In this document: positions 1-9,888 of the stretch, piece after piece
Numbering within the stretch: position 1 is the first letter of the stretch
How the letters are laid out: each line of letters starts with the position of its first letter
Source: CAVORD01 sp963698535
GTDB taxonomy: Bacteria; Bacteroidota; Bacteroidia; Bacteroidales; VadinHA17
Assembly: GCA_963698535.1 (NCBI GenBank)
Contig: CAVORD010000001.1
Span: forward strand, 1,302,001 to 1,366,000
DNA: 64,000 nucleotides
Direction of reading: 5' to 3'
Position numbers and translations under genes: made by a program
Notes under the pieces: generated by a model
Databases searched by the model: none
Told to the model about the DNA's origin: nothing
What the model saw: only the letters and a program-made list of their open reading frames with translations

Positions 1-1
1 C

Positions 2-109
2 AAAGCTGGTCCTGGCTCGTTAATTCTATTAATGAATAACGATTCTCACGGAATTAGAAACATTGGAAAAGGAGAATGCGAATATTTTGCATTTCAATGG
101 ACAAAATAA
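2..109 (+). CDS. C-terminal fragment of a probable cupin-fold protein
   Basis: Only the last 35 codons are inside the window, in frame 2, ending at TAA 107-109; the start lies upstream. The visible peptide contains NNDSHGIRNIG followed by ECEYFAFQW. This resembles the second half of a cupin beta-barrel, where a His sits in a turn and a closing strand carries aromatic residues. The protein is too short to assign a substrate or to exclude other small beta-barrel families. It ends 213 bases before the first gene of the glycan locus, and I see no hairpin terminator in that gap, only AT-rich sequence. Confidence 0.45.
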   Translation, partial: KAGPGSLILLMNNDSHGIRNIGKGECEYFAFQWTK

Positions 110-322
110 ATAAAAACCTTGTAAAACAGGGTTGTTAATTTAGACCATTTATATAGTCTTTTTCAAGAGTTTCAATTTTGTATGTAATTTGTAATTAAGG
201 TGTTAATGATCCCTGTGATTTATTCTTCAAATTGTATTAATATTCTTTATGAATAATTAATAGAAAATTAATTGGCTGGTGATTCTTTTAAGGATAATTA
301 ATCGAGAGAAATAAGTTTCACA

Positions 323-2575
323 ATGAACAGTTTTACCAGAGTCATTGCATCATTTGTTCTGCTTTTATCCATTTCAAGTCTGAACTCCTGCAAACAAAAA
401 GATTTCACTAAATACATCGACCCTACAATTGGGAACGTGGCTCCATTTTTAGTTCCAACTTATCCGACCTTTCATTTGCCAAATCAGATGATCCGAATGT
501 TTCCCATAAGGCAGGATTACCTTTCCGATCAGATTGAGGCATTCCCCCTGCAGGTAACTTCACACAGGCAGGCAGGAATAGTTAGAATGAAGGTAACCAA
601 TGGCGAAATAACTTCATCAGCATGGAATAAGAAAATGAATATTGACCATGATCTTGAGGTACTTCATCCATGGCTTTATTCTACTTACCTTATAGATGAT
701 GATATAAGGGTAAGCTTTGCTCCGGGACGCAAGTGCGCGTCGTATAAAATCGAATTCCCTGATAATGGAACCAAGAATATATTGTTCAGAGGCTCCGGCG
801 AATTGAAATGTGATTTTGATGAACACGGGGCATTCACATTTCAGGAGAAGACCGGTGAAACAACTAAAGGATTGAATCCTGTTGACCTGGTTGTAACTGT
901 CTATGTTTATGGGGAGTTTCGTGATAAGAATAACAATCTGATAAAGGACACCTCCGTAGACATTCAGAAAGGCAGGTGTTCTTTCTCATTTCCGGAATCT
1001 TCTCCTGACACACTATTTGTCACTTACGCTGTCTCTTATATTAGTCATGATCAGGCAAAAGCCAATTATGAAAAGGAATTAGCCAACGCATCATTCGATG
1101 ATCTGGTACTATCAGGTAAGAATGCCTGGGATAAGGTAATTAATCAGATCGAGGTTAAAGGTGGTACTGAAGCCCAGAGAAGAACTTTTTATACATCCAT
1201 GTATCGCACCTACGAAAGGATGGTAGACATCAATGAAGATGGCAGATATTACAGCGGTTACGATAATAAGGTCCATGAAAGCAACCGCCCGTTCTTTGTC
1301 GACGATTGGACATGGGATACCTATCGTGCTCATCACCCATTGAGAACAATTCTTGATCCTCAGATGGAAAACGACATTCTGAATTCATACACTCTAATGT
1401 ACGAGCAGAGTGGCTGGATGCCCACATTCCCACAGGTATACGGCAATCACATGTGCATGAATTCTTATCACTCTTCGGCCATTTTTATTGACGGCTACAG
1501 GAAGGGATTGAAGGATTATAATGTTGAAAAGGCATACGAGGGGATCAGGAAAAACCTAATGGAGGGAACCTTTATCCCCTGGCGCCAGGGAAACGAAAGG
1601 CGACCTATTGACGATTTCTTTCACGAAAAGGGATACTTCCCCGCCCTGCATCCAGGCGAAAAAGAGAATGAGCCACAAATTGACAGTTTTGAAAAGCGTC
1701 AGCCGGTATCTGTAACGCTGGGTATCAGTTATGATTTCTGGGCTTTAGGCGAATTTGCCGGAGATCTGGGCAAAACCAATGACCACGAGGAGTTCTCTGA
1801 GAAGGGGAAAAGTTATGAAAAACTGTGGCATACGGAACAAAGATTGTTTATGCCTATGGATGACAAGGGACAGTGGATAAACATTGATCCCAAATCTGCA
1901 GGCGGAAGAGGTTACAGGGACTATTATGATGAGAACAATGGATGGACCTATGCCTGGGATGTACATCAGGACATAGATGGACTTATCCGGTTGTTGGGAG
2001 GCAAGAAAGAAGCCGAAAAGCGCCTTGATCAGATGTTCAGGGAGCCTCTGGGGATGAAGAAAAATGATTTCTATGTTAACGGATCTAATTCAACCGGAAT
2101 GGTTGGGCAATTTTCCATGGGGAATGAACCCTCATTTCATATCCCCTACTTATTCAATTACTTCGGAGCCCCCTGGAAGACACAAAAAACCACTCGTTTT
2201 TTACTCGATGTCTGGTTCAAGGACAATATATTTGGAATCCCGGGGGATGAAGATGGCGGAGGAATGACTTCTTTTGTTGTATTTACATCTATGGGTCTGT
2301 ACCCGGTAACTCCCGGTCTGCCATTTTATACCATCACAAGTCCTCTATTCGAAGAAACAACCATTAATCTTACAAATGGCAAGAGATTTACTATCCTTGC
2401 AAAAGGAGCGAATCGAAAAAATAAATATATTCAAAAAGCTTTTATAAACGGGACTGAGATTAACAGCCCTTTTATAACGCATAAGCAAATTATTGAAGGT
2501 GGCACCCTTGAACTTATTTTAGGTGAACTGCCAAATAAGGATTGGGGGAAAGATGCAGTTATTCCCGAGATCTAA
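323..2575 (+). CDS. GH92 family exo-alpha-mannosidase, lipoprotein
   Basis: The 750-residue length is usual for GH92, a family of Ca2+-dependent, inverting exo-alpha-mannosidases. The N-terminus is a lipoprotein signal with lipobox LNSC and Cys at residue 23, so the enzyme is probably anchored in the outer membrane or periplasm. The N-terminal beta-sandwich opens with YIDPTIG. The catalytic (alpha/alpha)6 domain carries GNEPSFH near residue 600, with the expected acid Glu, and GDEDGG near 641, with the two Asp residues expected to act as base. A DENNGWTYAWDVHQD segment is also typical. It begins the glycan locus and is followed after 22 bases by a sulfatase, so co-transcription is likely. A second GH92 starts at 28813. 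The family is firm, but the linkage (alpha-1,2, 1,3 or other) cannot be read from the sequence. Confidence 0.93.
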   Translation: MNSFTRVIASFVLLLSISSLNSCKQKDFTKYIDPTIGNVAPFLVPTYPTFHLPNQMIRMFPIRQDYLSDQIEAFPLQVTSHRQAGIVRMKVTNGEITSSAWNKKMNIDHDLEVLHPWLYSTYLIDDDIRVSFAPGRKCASYKIEFPDNGTKNILFRGSGELKCDFDEHGAFTFQEKTGETTKGLNPVDLVVTVYVYGEFRDKNNNLIKDTSVDIQKGRCSFSFPESSPDTLFVTYAVSYISHDQAKANYEKELANASFDDLVLSGKNAWDKVINQIEVKGGTEAQRRTFYTSMYRTYERMVDINEDGRYYSGYDNKVHESNRPFFVDDWTWDTYRAHHPLRTILDPQMENDILNSYTLMYEQSGWMPTFPQVYGNHMCMNSYHSSAIFIDGYRKGLKDYNVEKAYEGIRKNLMEGTFIPWRQGNERRPIDDFFHEKGYFPALHPGEKENEPQIDSFEKRQPVSVTLGISYDFWALGEFAGDLGKTNDHEEFSEKGKSYEKLWHTEQRLFMPMDDKGQWINIDPKSAGGRGYRDYYDENNGWTYAWDVHQDIDGLIRLLGGKKEAEKRLDQMFREPLGMKKNDFYVNGSNSTGMVGQFSMGNEPSFHIPYLFNYFGAPWKTQKTTRFLLDVWFKDNIFGIPGDEDGGGMTSFVVFTSMGLYPVTPGLPFYTITSPLFEETTINLTNGKRFTILAKGANRKNKYIQKAFINGTEINSPFITHKQIIEGGTLELILGELPNKDWGKDAVIPEI

Positions 2576-2597
2576 TAGAAGATTATCCATGTAAACC

Positions 2598-4184
2598 ATG
2601 AAAGAAAGGAACCTGATCGCGCCAATCCTAATTGCCTCCTTCATCTCTCCAGCTTGTCAGCCTGGAGAAAAGGGATTAAAGAAGCCGAACATACTTTTTA
2701 TCATGACCGATGACCATGCACTTTCGGCAATAAGTGCATATGGTGGATTTCTTTCTCAGGTTGCCCCTACTCCCAATATCGACCGGATTGGAAAGGAGGG
2801 TGCCAGAATGAATAATATGTTCTGCACTAATTCTATTAGTGGCCCTTCACGTGCATCAATTCTTACTGGGAAATACAGTCATGTAAACGGGTTCTATAAA
2901 AACGAAGGAGGAGGAGATTTTGATGGTTCCCAACAAACCTTCCCCAAACTCTTTCAGCAAGCCGGATACCAAACAGCAATAATTGGCAAATGGCATTTGG
3001 GAACTCAGCCAACAGGATTCGATTATTACAAGGTTCTTTATAACAAAGAGGGTCAGGGCTCTTATTTTGATCCGGTTTTTGAAGAAACAGGCGGCAGGAT
3101 TATTGAGGAAACCGGCCGTTACTCCACGACGGTGATCAAGGAAGATGCCTTGAAATGGCTCAAAGAAGGAAGAGACAGGAAAAAACCATTTATGCTGATG
3201 TTCCAGTTTAAGGCTCCTCACCGGCCATGGGATCCGGGACCCGGTTATGAAAATTATCTGGAGGGTGTAACCATCCCCTACCCTGCTTCTTTCGATGACA
3301 CATACGAAGGACGGGAAGCGGCTGAGGAGGCCTGGATGCGCATTGACGGCCACCTGAACCGAAAAGATGTCAAAATCCCACCTCCCGAAGGACTTCATGG
3401 AGATGATGTCGAAAAATGGAACTCTTATGGGAATAATGGTGAGTACTGGACTCCGGATTCGACTATGACAGATGCAGAACGAAAAGACTGGAAGTTTCAG
3501 CATTTCATAAAGGATTACCTGAGATGCGTTAAAGCTGCTGATGATGCCATAGGTGAGATACTTGATTATCTGGATTCAAGCGGTCTGTCGCAAAACACTT
3601 TAGTGGTATACACCTCAGATCAGGGCTTTTACCTGGGCGAACATGGATGGTTCGATAAACGATTCATGTATGAGGAATCATTTCACATGCCCTGCTTAAT
3701 ACGCTATCCGGGCCAGATAGAACCCGGAACTATTTCTAACGATATGGTGCTTAATATTGATTATGCACCCACATTGCTTGATGCCGCAGGGATAACCATA
3801 CCAGGCGATATACAGGGGAAAAGCTTTTTACCCCTTTTTACAGGGAAGAACCTTCCTCCGTTCCGTGATGCTGTTTATTATCACTACTACGAGTATCCTT
3901 ACTGGCACCATGTGCAGCCTCATTATGGCATTCGTACCGATCGTTATAAACTGATCCATTTCTATTACGACATTGATAAATGGGAACTATACGACCTTAA
4001 GACTGACCCCGGAGAACTGAACAATATCTATGGGATTCAGGCTTACGACAGTATTATTAAAGCAATGAAAATCCGTCTCGATAGTCTTAAAACAGAGGTG
4101 AAAATGGATAAAAATATTGATGAGCTCAGAGAAATGACCAGGGTTCAAATAAAACGATTATATAAAGCTGAAGTGGCAAATTAA
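2598..4184 (+). CDS. Sulfatase (S1 family, Ser-type)
   Basis: A type I sulfatase of 528 residues that removes sulfate esters from glycans or small sugars. A lipoprotein-like signal is followed by NILFIMTDDH, whose two Asp residues (38, 39) bind the Ca2+. The maturation motif SGPSRASILTG starts at Ser81, so the catalytic formylglycine would be made from Ser by a radical-SAM anSME-type maturase. GKWHLG and the C-terminal metal-site region SDQGFYLGEHG are present. The overall layout resembles the N-acetylglucosamine-6-sulfatase/mucin-desulfating group, but substrate assignment is only a guess. It lies 22 bases after the GH92 gene and 14 bases before a phosphoesterase gene, inside a single long + strand gene run. 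Confidence 0.92.
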   Translation: MKERNLIAPILIASFISPACQPGEKGLKKPNILFIMTDDHALSAISAYGGFLSQVAPTPNIDRIGKEGARMNNMFCTNSISGPSRASILTGKYSHVNGFYKNEGGGDFDGSQQTFPKLFQQAGYQTAIIGKWHLGTQPTGFDYYKVLYNKEGQGSYFDPVFEETGGRIIEETGRYSTTVIKEDALKWLKEGRDRKKPFMLMFQFKAPHRPWDPGPGYENYLEGVTIPYPASFDDTYEGREAAEEAWMRIDGHLNRKDVKIPPPEGLHGDDVEKWNSYGNNGEYWTPDSTMTDAERKDWKFQHFIKDYLRCVKAADDAIGEILDYLDSSGLSQNTLVVYTSDQGFYLGEHGWFDKRFMYEESFHMPCLIRYPGQIEPGTISNDMVLNIDYAPTLLDAAGITIPGDIQGKSFLPLFTGKNLPPFRDAVYYHYYEYPYWHHVQPHYGIRTDRYKLIHFYYDIDKWELYDLKTDPGELNNIYGIQAYDSIIKAMKIRLDSLKTEVKMDKNIDELREMTRVQIKRLYKAEVAN

Positions 4185-4198
4185 TAAACGCAAAGAGT

Positions 4199-5047
4199 AT
4201 GGGGTTTTTAAAAAGCAGGTATATACTTGTCCTTCTGATTTTTATTTCGGTTGCTGGGTTTGCACAATGGGAAAGCTCTGAATCCCCATGGTTCTTTATA
4301 CATATTACCGATCCCCAGTTTGGTATGTTTGAAGATAATAAGGGATTTGAAAAGGAGACATATCTCTATAAGAAGGCTGTTGAGCACATTAACCGACTGA
4401 AACCCGATTTTGTAGTTATAACAGGTGACTTTGTGCATAATTCCGGTTCGCCGGAACAGATCGCAGAGTTTAAACGTATTACTGCAATGATTGATCCTGA
4501 AATTCCTGTATTCTACACTCCGGGCAATCACGATGTTGGGCAGATACCCGATGAAGAGAGCCTGAGAAATTATGTGAATAATTATGGAAGAGACAGGTTC
4601 TCTTTCAGACACAAGGGTTCCGCTTTCATTGGGTTAAACACAAGTCTTATCAAAGGGAGATTGGCTGAGCAAGAACAGGAGCAATACGACTGGCTGGTAA
4701 ATGAGATCAGGGGGAGCCAGGGTGCCCAGCATTTATTACTTTTTGGTCACTATCCTTTTTTTAAGGAATCAGTGGATGAGCCTACTGAATACTCGAACAT
4801 TGACATTGAGGATCGCAAGAAGTATCTCGATCTGTTTAATACCAGTAAGGTTGATGCTGTTTTTTCTGGTCACTCACACAAGAACAGCCTTTCATCTTAT
4901 GGAAATATTCAAATGGTGACTTCGAGCGCTCTTGGAAAACCAATGGGTCCTGCTCCGTCCGGAATGAGAATAGTTAAAGTATATAGTGACAGAATTGAAC
5001 ATGAGTTCTTTGGGTTGGAAGAAATCCCTGATTCAGTTAAATTTTAA
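4199..5047 (+). CDS. Exported calcineurin-like metallophosphoesterase
   Basis: The protein has 282 residues. A cleavable signal peptide (hydrophobic stretch ending near FAQ, residue 23) is followed by a full calcineurin-like dimetal phosphoesterase domain. The visible motifs in order are DPQFG, GDFVHN, GNHD, GHYP and GHSH, which together supply the usual Asp, Asn and His metal ligands. Members hydrolyse phosphomonoesters or phosphodiesters. The overall arrangement resembles the CPPED1-type branch. Its place between a sulfatase and an oxidoreductase gene in a glycan locus suggests that it removes phosphate from the glycan, but that is inference from context only. An EEP-fold phosphoesterase at 8874 is a second candidate for the same task. 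Confidence 0.9.
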   Translation: MGFLKSRYILVLLIFISVAGFAQWESSESPWFFIHITDPQFGMFEDNKGFEKETYLYKKAVEHINRLKPDFVVITGDFVHNSGSPEQIAEFKRITAMIDPEIPVFYTPGNHDVGQIPDEESLRNYVNNYGRDRFSFRHKGSAFIGLNTSLIKGRLAEQEQEQYDWLVNEIRGSQGAQHLLLFGHYPFFKESVDEPTEYSNIDIEDRKKYLDLFNTSKVDAVFSGHSHKNSLSSYGNIQMVTSSALGKPMGPAPSGMRIVKVYSDRIEHEFFGLEEIPDSVKF

Positions 5048-5071
5048 CAACCTGCCGCAAATGTGTTACAA

Positions 5072-6163
5072 ATGAGAATTGCATTAATCCTAATTGTCTT
5101 TTTTAATCTTGCTTTAAATGCATCTGTTGCACAGAATGCTGTAAGAATTGGTGTTGCGGGTCTGTCTCATTCACATGTTCTTCCTTTGCTGCGTAATCCC
5201 GATCGAAAAGATATTCAGATCGTTGGAATAGCCGAGAGTGATACTGCCCTTTCCGGCCGCTACGCAAGACAGTTTGGAATCGATAAAAACCTGATTTTCC
5301 AATCTCTGGAAGAAATGCTGGATAAAACAAAACCCGAAGGCGTAATAACATTCACCTCTATTTTTGAACATTTAGAAGTTGTTGAAGCGTGTGCCCCCAG
5401 GGGCATACATGTTATGGTTGAAAAACCTCTTGCGGTTTCCGTCAAACATGCACTTGCCATGAAGGATCTTGCAAAGAAGCATGGGATCCTACTTCTTACT
5501 AATTATGAAACATCCTGGTATCCATCAAATTATGAGGCTTTCAGAATGTTAAGCGATGGTGAACTTGGCGATTTGAGAAAGATAATTGTTTACGACGGAC
5601 ACAAAGGGCCAAAGGGAATCAGGGTAAACAGTGAATTTCTAGAGTGGCTGACCGATCCCGTGTTGAATGGAGGCGGGGCTGTGACCGACTTTGGTTGCTA
5701 TGGAGCTGATCTGATTACCTGGATATTGAAAGGGGAAAAACCCACAGCTGTTTTTGCTGTTCTAAAGCAATATAAACCAGAGGTATATCCCCGAGTGGAT
5801 GACGATGCAACAATTATTCTCTCATATCCTTCAATGGAAGGGGTGATTCATGCTTCCTGGAACTGGCCCTTTAACCGTAAAGATATGCACATCTACGGAA
5901 CTTCAGGATATGCATTTATTGACGATGCTGAAACAATAAGATACCGCCTTGATGAAAGATCAAAGGAAATGGTTGCAAAGGTGCCTTTGTCTGAAACCCA
6001 GATCAACGATCCTTTTACATTTTTTGCTTCGGCAATTAAAGGAGAAACTATTGTTAAACCAACTGATCTGGCTTCCCTCGAGATTAACCTTACAGTTGTT
6101 GAAATACTGGAAGCTGCGCGAAAAAGCAGTAAAACCGGGAAACAAGTTCTTTTAAACAAATGA
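5072..6163 (+). CDS. Exported Gfo/Idh/MocA family oxidoreductase
   Basis: NAD(P)-dependent sugar oxidoreductase family. I chose ATG 5072 because it directly begins a signal peptide (hydrophobic core, cleavage near SVAQ). An in-frame GTG at 5063 adds three residues. The Rossmann fold begins at RIGVAGLSHSH and the family motif EKPLAVS is present, with the Lys expected to take part in catalysis. The C-terminal alpha/beta domain follows. Export is unusual for a cofactor-dependent dehydrogenase. It is seen in Bacteroidota and Planctomycetes members that act on carbohydrates outside the cytoplasm, usually with tightly bound cofactor. A second exported member at 33878 carries a Tat signal. The stop is 3 bases before the next gene, indicating one operon. 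Confidence 0.88.
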   Translation: MRIALILIVFFNLALNASVAQNAVRIGVAGLSHSHVLPLLRNPDRKDIQIVGIAESDTALSGRYARQFGIDKNLIFQSLEEMLDKTKPEGVITFTSIFEHLEVVEACAPRGIHVMVEKPLAVSVKHALAMKDLAKKHGILLLTNYETSWYPSNYEAFRMLSDGELGDLRKIIVYDGHKGPKGIRVNSEFLEWLTDPVLNGGGAVTDFGCYGADLITWILKGEKPTAVFAVLKQYKPEVYPRVDDDATIILSYPSMEGVIHASWNWPFNRKDMHIYGTSGYAFIDDAETIRYRLDERSKEMVAKVPLSETQINDPFTFFASAIKGETIVKPTDLASLEINLTVVEILEAARKSSKTGKQVLLNK

Positions 6164-6166
6164 CCA

Positions 6167-7399
6167 ATGAAAAGAAAGCTCCTGATATTGGTGATATTTA
6201 TTCATGGCTGCATCTTTTCAGTCGCTTCCGGATTAACAAGTATTCGCCAGTTTGATGTCAGACCGGAAAACGACGCGTCTGTAAACAAGATTAACCTTCA
6301 GAAGGCAATCGACTGGGCCTCTGTGAGTGGTGCTGCCCTGTTTGTTGAACCCTCTGACGAACCATATCGCATTGATGGTGGAATTATTCTGAAGAAGAAT
6401 GTTTCCCTGATCGGTGTCCATGGCCCGACTCCAAGGGGAACAACTCACACCTCAAAAAAGCAACCCGTAGGAAGTGTAATAGCAATTACTGACACAGAGA
6501 ATCCGTTTATTACTGTTGAGTCCTCTACCCAGATCAAAGGCATACAATTCTGGTATCCTGAACAGACAATTAAAGACCCGGCAGCAATTATACCCTACAA
6601 GGCAACCATTCAGGTCTCAAAAACAAGCAGGGCACAGGGAGTCTATCTTTCCTGTCTTACTTTTTATGGCGAGTATCTGGCTTTCGATTTCAATGCAAGC
6701 AGGGAAAACCCATGCGAACTAATGACCTTTGAACACTGTTACGGCTATCCTTTAAGCGGTGAATTTATCAGGATGGATTATTGTTACGATGTCCCTCGCA
6801 TTTTACATTGCCATGTTAATCCTGCAGCCCAAAGATTCATCGGCGGTCAATTCAGCAGATCGGTTGTGGATGCTGTGGTGGCAAAAAAGACATTCGCATA
6901 CACTATTAACCATACCGACAACGCACAGATTATAGACATCTTCACCTTTGGAACTTATGGTGGAATACTACTCGATGGTGAATCTTACGGACAGTTAACT
7001 AATTTCAATTTCGACTGTGTCGCAATCGGAATATTAAAACGGGGTAACAACACCAAAAACAGGAACTGGCAAATTGCACAGGGTTCAATTATAGCCAATA
7101 CAGGTGAAAAGGTGGAGAATATTCACCCAATTATCATCGAAGGACAAGGGCATACTTCGCTAACTAATGTTGAAGCATTTTCAGGTGGGAATGGCGCTCT
7201 GACAACTGTCCCTGAAAACATGTCGTGGGATTTTCTGCTGGTTCGCGGTGATAAGAAATTAACCGTTTCGGTTTGGGGCAGCCGGATGAGGAATTACATG
7301 TCAGACTCTCCGGTTACTATTGAAAATGATCAGGCAGTAATTTATATGTCTGGCTGTTTCGATAAGGACGAGAACTTATACAACAAATTATTTAAGTGA
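6167..7399 (+). CDS. Exported right-handed beta-helix protein (pectate lyase-like fold), function unknown
   Basis: The protein has 410 residues, with a signal peptide ending near residue 21. Its N-terminal part (IRQFDVRPENDASVNKINLQ, then AIDWAS) has the layout found at the start of pectate lyase-3/GH28-like beta-helix proteins, where an opening strand precedes stacked coils. Repeated short strands with Asn- and Gly-rich turns continue to the end. I do not see the Asp triad of GH28 polygalacturonases or a clear polysaccharide-lyase active site. It could be a glycan-binding protein or an uncharacterised hydrolase or lyase. It is only 3 bases from the preceding oxidoreductase gene, so it belongs to the same transcript. 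Confidence 0.6.
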   Translation: MKRKLLILVIFIHGCIFSVASGLTSIRQFDVRPENDASVNKINLQKAIDWASVSGAALFVEPSDEPYRIDGGIILKKNVSLIGVHGPTPRGTTHTSKKQPVGSVIAITDTENPFITVESSTQIKGIQFWYPEQTIKDPAAIIPYKATIQVSKTSRAQGVYLSCLTFYGEYLAFDFNASRENPCELMTFEHCYGYPLSGEFIRMDYCYDVPRILHCHVNPAAQRFIGGQFSRSVVDAVVAKKTFAYTINHTDNAQIIDIFTFGTYGGILLDGESYGQLTNFNFDCVAIGILKRGNNTKNRNWQIAQGSIIANTGEKVENIHPIIIEGQGHTSLTNVEAFSGGNGALTTVPENMSWDFLLVRGDKKLTVSVWGSRMRNYMSDSPVTIENDQAVIYMSGCFDKDENLYNKLFK

Positions 7400-7519
7400 T
7401 GTAATATTTGCATAGTAATTCAGATGATAAAAGATAGCCTATTAACGGATGTTCTAATCATAAAATCAGCGGATAAACAGCTATCCCTTTTAAAACTGCA
7501 ATTTAGTTTTGGCTCAAGA

Positions 7520-8800
7520 ATGTTATCCTCCCTTAAGAGAAACTTGTTTGTTTTTCCTACAGTGATAATTTCTTTCTTTCTTATATTGGTTTATTCACCA
7601 AAAAGCTATGGACAGTCATCATTCGAGTTAAAGATTCAACAACTTACTTCCGGGCCAAGACATCATTTCTTCGGTTATATTGGACAATGCCAGACAATTC
7701 CCTGGAACTCTTCCGGGCGATACATACTTGGACTTGAGATCGATACAATCGACCGAATGCCTGCTCCCTGTGAGTCAGCCACAATTATATTAATTGACAC
7801 CCGCGATAATTATGAGATTTTGCGGATTGACAAAACGCATGCGTGGAATCCTCAACAGGGAACGATGTTTTACTGGAATCCTTTAGCGCCTGAGACACAA
7901 TTTTTCTTTAACGATAGGGATACCGCAAGTGGAAAAGTTTTTACTGTACTTTACGACATTACAAAGAAGCAAAGGTTGATGGAATACCGATTCAATGACA
8001 CACCTATTGGCAATAGCGGCGTAGCAGCTGATGGTTCAGCCTGGCTTGGTCTGAATTATGGGCGGTTGGCCCGATTGCGATTGGTGACGGGTTATCCGGA
8101 TGCACTGGACTGGTCAAAGGATGAAGTCGCACCAGAGAATGACGGTATTTTCATTGTTGATATGAAAACAGGTGAAAAAAGACTTCTGGTTTCTTATCAA
8201 CAGCTTGAAATAAAATTAAAGGAACGGGATCCTGAATTGGAGCATGACGGTCTATTCATAAACCATACCCTCTGGAATAGGAATAGTGATCTTATTTACT
8301 TTTTCGTAAGAGCCGGGTGGAATGTACAGGGTGGTAAGCGAATCAACACCCCATTCTCAATTCGTGCTGACGGAACCGGATTGACTATGCACGACATACA
8401 TATAGGAGGGCACCCGGAATGGGCAGAAGGCAGTTATCTGATTGGCAAACAGGGTAAAAACCAGATTTTATATGATGTCGACCAGAAGAAGATAATCGGA
8501 CAAATAGGTAATCCGGAAATTTTTCCGGACCCCGAAGGTGATATTTCTCTTTCACCGGATGGTAACTTGCTGGTAAACGGGTATAAATCGGGCACTGAGA
8601 ATTTTTATACTGTTTTTAGGCGAAGCGATGGGTTTTATGTCCGAAGCGAAGGAATTTTCAAAGGGACTTACGCTGGTGACATCCGCATAGATCCTGCTCC
8701 TCAGTGGAACAGAACTAACGACGCTATTCTGGTCTCAGGAGTTGACAAGAATCAAACACGGCAAATGTTCTTAATTTTGGTTATTCCCCGGGGAGAATAA
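7520..8800 (+). CDS. Exported beta-propeller protein (TolB/oligogalacturonate lyase-like), function unknown
   Basis: An in-frame ATG at 7424 exists, but the one at 7520 directly precedes a signal peptide (hydrophobic core, cleavage near SYGQ), so I prefer it; the result is 426 residues. The mature protein has repeating blade-like segments, for example RYILGLEID, ESATIILIDTRD, GIFIVDMKTGEKRLL and GDISLSPDGNLLVNG, typical of six- or seven-bladed propellers such as TolB or PL22 oligogalacturonate lyase. Its function may be lytic, or it may only bind. I could not identify a Mn2+ ligand set with certainty. It shares orientation and context with the beta-helix gene upstream and the EEP-fold gene downstream. 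Confidence 0.55.
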   Translation: MLSSLKRNLFVFPTVIISFFLILVYSPKSYGQSSFELKIQQLTSGPRHHFFGYIGQCQTIPWNSSGRYILGLEIDTIDRMPAPCESATIILIDTRDNYEILRIDKTHAWNPQQGTMFYWNPLAPETQFFFNDRDTASGKVFTVLYDITKKQRLMEYRFNDTPIGNSGVAADGSAWLGLNYGRLARLRLVTGYPDALDWSKDEVAPENDGIFIVDMKTGEKRLLVSYQQLEIKLKERDPELEHDGLFINHTLWNRNSDLIYFFVRAGWNVQGGKRINTPFSIRADGTGLTMHDIHIGGHPEWAEGSYLIGKQGKNQILYDVDQKKIIGQIGNPEIFPDPEGDISLSPDGNLLVNGYKSGTENFYTVFRRSDGFYVRSEGIFKGTYAGDIRIDPAPQWNRTNDAILVSGVDKNQTRQMFLILVIPRGE

Positions 8801-8873
8801 AAAAAGGAGTCATGAAAGCAGTGTCCCAGGAAAGGAAACCTATACATATATAACTTTAAAAAAAAATAAGGGT

Positions 8874-9791
8874 ATGAGAATAATTTCGTATTTAATCAGC
8901 TTTTTCGTATTTGGCACATTGGTTACAGGTCAATTGGCAGTTGGTCAAACAAGCTCCGGCAAAAATGATGCTGGTGTGACTTTGAAAATCATGACATACA
9001 ATTTGAAGTTTGCCAGTCCATCTTATGAGCCATCGTGGGAAGTGAGACGGGAAATGCAGATCGAAATGATTCGGAAATACGATCCTGATATTATCGGGAC
9101 GCAGGAAGGGCTGAAGGAGCAGATTGACTATCTGGCAGATCACCTGCCTGAATATGTTGTTATTGGCGAAGGAAGAAAAGGCGGAGACGACGATGAGCAC
9201 ATGGCCATATTCTTTAAGCGTGATAAATTCCGCCTGAGGGAGATGCAAAGCTTCCAGCTATCTGAAACACCTGAGATAATTGGCAGCGGCCCTAAGGTTA
9301 ATCCTCGCATGGTAACATGGGCGCGCCTTGCCATGATAAACAGACCGGCAAAAGGTGAAACAGGCCCTTACCCCCAGGATTACAGGGGACATTGGGAGAA
9401 TAACCGGGAGTTTTATGTCTTTAATACCCATTATTTCGATGGCCGTTACGATTCACTGGCCAGGGTGAATGCTTCCAGACTGATTCTGGAAAGAATAAAA
9501 GCCCTCGATCGTTTTGGATCGTGGACGCCTGAGCGCCCGGTCCTTCTAATGGGAGATTTTAACTGCCGGCCCGGCAGTCCTCCATATAAGGTACTGGTTG
9601 GAGATAATAATGGAACTGATCCAGGTTTGCTCATGAATTCATTTGTAGATCCAACAAGGATCGATTGGATCCTTTACAAAGGATCGCTGAAAGTTCTTAA
9701 TTACGAAGTTGTGGATTATAATATAAATGGGGTCTATCCATCCGATCACAAACCAATATACGTTGAGTTTGAAATACAAACGCTTAAATGA
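8874..9791 (+). CDS. Exported endonuclease/exonuclease/phosphatase (EEP) family protein
   Basis: The protein has 305 residues. A signal peptide (cleavage near VGQ, residue 24) is followed by a DNase I-like fold. The visible EEP motifs are MTYNLKF near the start, GTQEGLKEQ with the metal-binding Glu, NTHYFDGR with the catalytic His, MGDFNCRPGS, and a C-terminal DHKPIYVEF with the last Asp-His pair. Proteins of this fold hydrolyse phosphodiesters of nucleic acids, phosphoinositides or lipids. In Bacteroidota glycan loci exported members are frequent, but their substrate is usually unknown. Together with the metallophosphoesterase at 4199 it hints at a phosphorylated glycan; this is inference. 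Confidence 0.88.
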   Translation: MRIISYLISFFVFGTLVTGQLAVGQTSSGKNDAGVTLKIMTYNLKFASPSYEPSWEVRREMQIEMIRKYDPDIIGTQEGLKEQIDYLADHLPEYVVIGEGRKGGDDDEHMAIFFKRDKFRLREMQSFQLSETPEIIGSGPKVNPRMVTWARLAMINRPAKGETGPYPQDYRGHWENNREFYVFNTHYFDGRYDSLARVNASRLILERIKALDRFGSWTPERPVLLMGDFNCRPGSPPYKVLVGDNNGTDPGLLMNSFVDPTRIDWILYKGSLKVLNYEVVDYNINGVYPSDHKPIYVEFEIQTLK

Positions 9792-9888
9792 AATAACAAA
9801 TGCAATAATGCTTTAGTTGAACAAAGCAGCTGCAATCAAGATTTATTGTGCCAGTTAATGATTGAACATAAAATAGAAAAACATATTT

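Noticed and set aside
2856..3503. A 215-codon open frame on the - strand
   Set aside because: It lies entirely within the sulfatase gene at 2598-4184 on the other strand. The translation has no domain or signal, and its composition is that of an antisense shadow.
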